Source of the DNA: Pseudomonas asturiensis
Lineage (GTDB): Bacteria > Pseudomonadota > Gammaproteobacteria > Pseudomonadales > Pseudomonadaceae
Assembly (NCBI RefSeq): GCF_900143095.1
Contig: NZ_FRDA01000018.1
Coordinates: forward strand, 59,982-123,981
Direction of reading: 5' to 3'
DNA: 64,000 bases
A program made the position numbers and the translations under genes. Below the pieces are notes generated by a model, which worked only from the letters and a program-made list of their open reading frames with translations, did no database searches and had not been told where the DNA came from. Shown piece after piece: positions 62,258 to 64,000 of this stretch (the first letter of the stretch is position 1; each line of letters starts with the position of its first letter).

Positions 62258-63823
62258 ATGCGCAATAATCAGCCCATTACTCAACGCGAGCGGACTTTTC
62301 CTGCCGAACAACGCCTGATTTCTACTACCGACACCCGCGGTACGATCACCTACTGCAACGAAGCCTTTGTGGAAATCAGCGGGTACAGCCATGAAGAGCT
62401 GGTCGGGGCCCCTCACAACACCGTGCGTCACCCTGACGTGCCGCCTGCCGTGTTCGAGCACATGTGGACGACGCTCAAATCCGGTCAGCCGTGGATGGGC
62501 ATCGTCAAGAATCGCTGCAAGAATGGCGATCACTACTGGGTCAACGCCTACGTGACGCCGATGCTGGAAAACCGTCAGGTGGTGGGTTTCGAGTCGGTGC
62601 GCATCAAGCCGACCGCCGAGCAGATCCGCCGCGCCGAAGGGCTTTACACGCGCCTCAATCAGGGCAAAAGCGCGGTGCCAAGCCGTGATAAATGGCTGCC
62701 GGTGCTGCAGGACTGGCTGCCATTCATACTCGTCAGCCAACTGGGCTTTCTGATTGGTGCCTGGCTGAACTCACCCTGGGGCTTTGCGTTGGCCGCCGCA
62801 CTCTCCGTGCCACTGGGGCTGCTAGGGCTGTCGTGGCAACAACGCGGCACCAAGCGCCTGCTGCGCCTGGCCGAACTGACCACTTCCGACCCCTTGATTG
62901 CGCAGATGTACACCGACAGCCGTGGCCCACAGGCGCGCCTGGAAATGTCGATCCTCAGTCAGGAGGCACGCATGAAAACCTGCCTGACGCGCCTGCAGGA
63001 CACCGCCGAACACCTGAACCATCAGGCGCGCCAGTCCAACTCACTGGCCAACGCCAGCTCGACCGGTCTTGAGCGTCAACGTGTGGAAACCGAGCAGGTG
63101 GCCGCCGCCATCAATCAAATGGCCGCTACGACTCAAGAAGTCGCCAGCCACGTGAATCGCGCCGCCGAGGCCACCCAACAGGCCAACGAACTGACGCGTC
63201 GCGGCCGCGACATTGCCAGCGAGACCCGTGTAGCCATTCAACGCCTGTCGACCTCGGTCGGCGAAACCGGTCTGACCGTAACGCAACTGGCTAAGGACAG
63301 TGATGAAATCGGTGGCGTGGTCGACGTCATCAAAGGCATCGCCGATCAGACCAACCTGCTGGCCCTCAACGCCGCCATCGAAGCCGCGCGTGCCGGAGAA
63401 ATGGGCCGTGGGTTTGCCGTGGTCGCTGACGAAGTCCGCCAACTGGCGCAACGCACGGCCGAATCCACCGGGCAGATCCATGGCCTGATCGCCAAACTGC
63501 AGCAGACCGCCAACGACGCCGTCCAAACCATGGACGCCGGTCGACGTCAGGCCGAAGAAGGCGTGGAACGTGTACTGGAAGCCGATCAGGCCCTGGTCGG
63601 CATCAGCGAAGCGGTAGCCAACATTACCGACATGACCACTCAGATCGCCACAGCGACGGAAGAACAAAGCTCCGTGGCCGAAGAGATCAACCGCAATATC
63701 GCGAACATTGCCGGTCTGGCTGACAAGACTTCGGACGAGGCACACCGCTCGGCAGTACTCAGTGCGGAATTGACGGATACGGCCAATTCGCAATATTCGT
63801 TGGTGGAGCGGTTTAATCGGTAA
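62258..63823 (+). CDS. aer: Aer-type PAS chemoreceptor (aerotaxis)
   Basis: A 521-residue PAS-linked MCP. An N-terminal PAS domain (residues 20-115; TRGTITYCNEAFVEISGYS and NRCKNGDHYWVNAYV) probably holds FAD. It is followed by two adjacent hydrophobic helices (LPFILVSQLGFLIGAWL and GFALAAALSVPLGLLGL), with no periplasmic domain, then a signalling domain with tip GIADQTNLLALNAAIEAARA. This is the Aer layout. It senses redox or oxygen in the cytoplasm. ATG 62258 has GAAGGACCG upstream. acnA-aer proximity is also seen in P. aeruginosa, to my recall. Confidence 0.92.
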   Translation: MRNNQPITQRERTFPAEQRLISTTDTRGTITYCNEAFVEISGYSHEELVGAPHNTVRHPDVPPAVFEHMWTTLKSGQPWMGIVKNRCKNGDHYWVNAYVTPMLENRQVVGFESVRIKPTAEQIRRAEGLYTRLNQGKSAVPSRDKWLPVLQDWLPFILVSQLGFLIGAWLNSPWGFALAAALSVPLGLLGLSWQQRGTKRLLRLAELTTSDPLIAQMYTDSRGPQARLEMSILSQEARMKTCLTRLQDTAEHLNHQARQSNSLANASSTGLERQRVETEQVAAAINQMAATTQEVASHVNRAAEATQQANELTRRGRDIASETRVAIQRLSTSVGETGLTVTQLAKDSDEIGGVVDVIKGIADQTNLLALNAAIEAARAGEMGRGFAVVADEVRQLAQRTAESTGQIHGLIAKLQQTANDAVQTMDAGRRQAEEGVERVLEADQALVGISEAVANITDMTTQIATATEEQSSVAEEINRNIANIAGLADKTSDEAHRSAVLSAELTDTANSQYSLVERFNR

Positions 63824-63843
63824 GGAATGAGTGGATTGAAGCG

Positions 63844-63876
63844 GCCTCGGCAGACTTGGGTTTGCCGGGGCTTTTT
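63844..63876 (+). terminator. Rho-independent terminator of aer
   Basis: GCCTCGGCAGA pairs with TTTGCCGGGGC (two G-T pairs) around a 6-base loop and is followed by five T. Confidence 0.75.
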
Positions 63877-63907
63877 GTTGCTTGTAGTTCTGAGAATGCC
63901 CCTAGGG

Positions 63908-64000
63908 AATCTCCGAACAAGTCTTCAAATGTGCTGAAATACGCCTGACCACCTGATCCGAGCCGCCCATGAGCCAGATGAGCTTTTCCGATTTCGAATA
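63908..64000 (+). mobile_element. Left end of an IS5-family insertion sequence (truncated by window)
   Basis: The terminal sequence GGAATCTCCGAACAAGTC (63908-63925) matches the classical IS5 terminal repeat GGAAGGTGCGAACAAGTC at 14-15 of 18 bases, ending in the shared CGAACAAGTC. It is directly preceded by CTAG (63904-63907), the YTAR target type duplicated by IS5 elements. The transposase gene begins 62 bases inside. The element lies just past the aer terminator, so no gene is broken on this side. Confidence 0.72.
63969..64000 (+). CDS. IS5-family transposase, 5' end only
   Basis: ATG 63969 begins MSQMSFSDFEY before the window ends. This resembles the IS5 transposase N-terminus (MSHQLTFADSEF in IS5 itself). 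Only ten complete codons plus part of the next are visible, so the call rests on this match, the spacing from the terminal repeat and the CTAG target. It carries a DDE transposase in other members. Confidence 0.65.
   Translation, partial: MSQMSFSDFE

Overview
The window is chromosomal DNA of a fluorescent pseudomonad, most likely of the Pseudomonas syringae group. The grounds are protein-level resemblance and gene order recalled from Pseudomonas genomes: aroC - MFS - mtnB - mtnD - mtnC with speE and an LTA-synthase-like gene nearby; prmB - cysteine hydrolase - Smr - folE; tusA - rlmM - acnA - aer. No database search was possible. The content is almost entirely core or near-core genes, densely packed on both strands. 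I saw no prophage, CRISPR array, rRNA operon or secretion-system locus. The only mobile DNA is the left end of an IS5-family element at the right edge.

Region by region. 1-9.3 kb: 3' part of mfd, a CsiV-like gene, a SWIM/SNF2 helicase, a translationally linked pair of exported proteins, an isochorismatase-like hydrolase and an SDR. 9.4-16.9 kb: tRNA-Ser(GGA) with promoter and terminator, then small proteins, a cytochrome c, an EthD-like protein, a crotonase-like protein, a CorA-type transporter, a glutamine amidotransferase, and a 31-residue membrane peptide followed by a rhodanese-like protein without its cysteine. 17.0-20.2 kb: a three-gene operon (circularly permuted ATP-grasp, alpha-E, transglutaminase), the least understood conserved system here. 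20.2-29.1 kb: an orphan terminator suggesting a small RNA, rraB, an LTA-synthase-family protein, speE, a ZIP transporter, an ankyrin protein, a DUF3509-like protein and an orphan LuxR-type regulator. 29.3-33.6 kb: methionine salvage (mtnB, mtnD, mtnC) with an MFS transporter and aroC. 33.7-44.1 kb: an alpha/beta hydrolase, prmB, a second isochorismatase-like hydrolase, Smr, a Gly-rich lipoprotein, folE, a glutaredoxin-like protein, an LprI-like protein, a GST, an aminotransferase divergent from a MarR regulator, and a BenE transporter. 44.2-55.7 kb: a chemoreceptor, LD-carboxypeptidase, NADP oxidoreductase, pyrF, the ethanolamine permease eat behind a sigma-54-type promoter, an orphan periplasmic binding protein, a DEDDh exonuclease, ppnP, an MsbA-like ABC exporter and a PA1571-like small protein. 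55.7-64 kb: pdxB, tusA, rlmM, acnA, a CPBP protease, an Aer-type PAS chemoreceptor, and the IS5-type end.

Functional links. SpeE releases methylthioadenosine, and MtnB/D/C belong to the pathway that recycles it to methionine. AHL synthases make the same by-product, so an AHL-type LuxR protein directly downstream of mtnC is notable. Four small genes (31, 54, 55 and 58 codons) are below usual ORF cut-offs and were found by reading the sequence. The most useful regulatory observations are the sigma-54 promoter with an upstream 16-bp perfect palindrome at eat, the MarR operator, a CA-rich Hfq/Crc-like motif over a ribosome binding site, and the orphan terminator at 20.55 kb.
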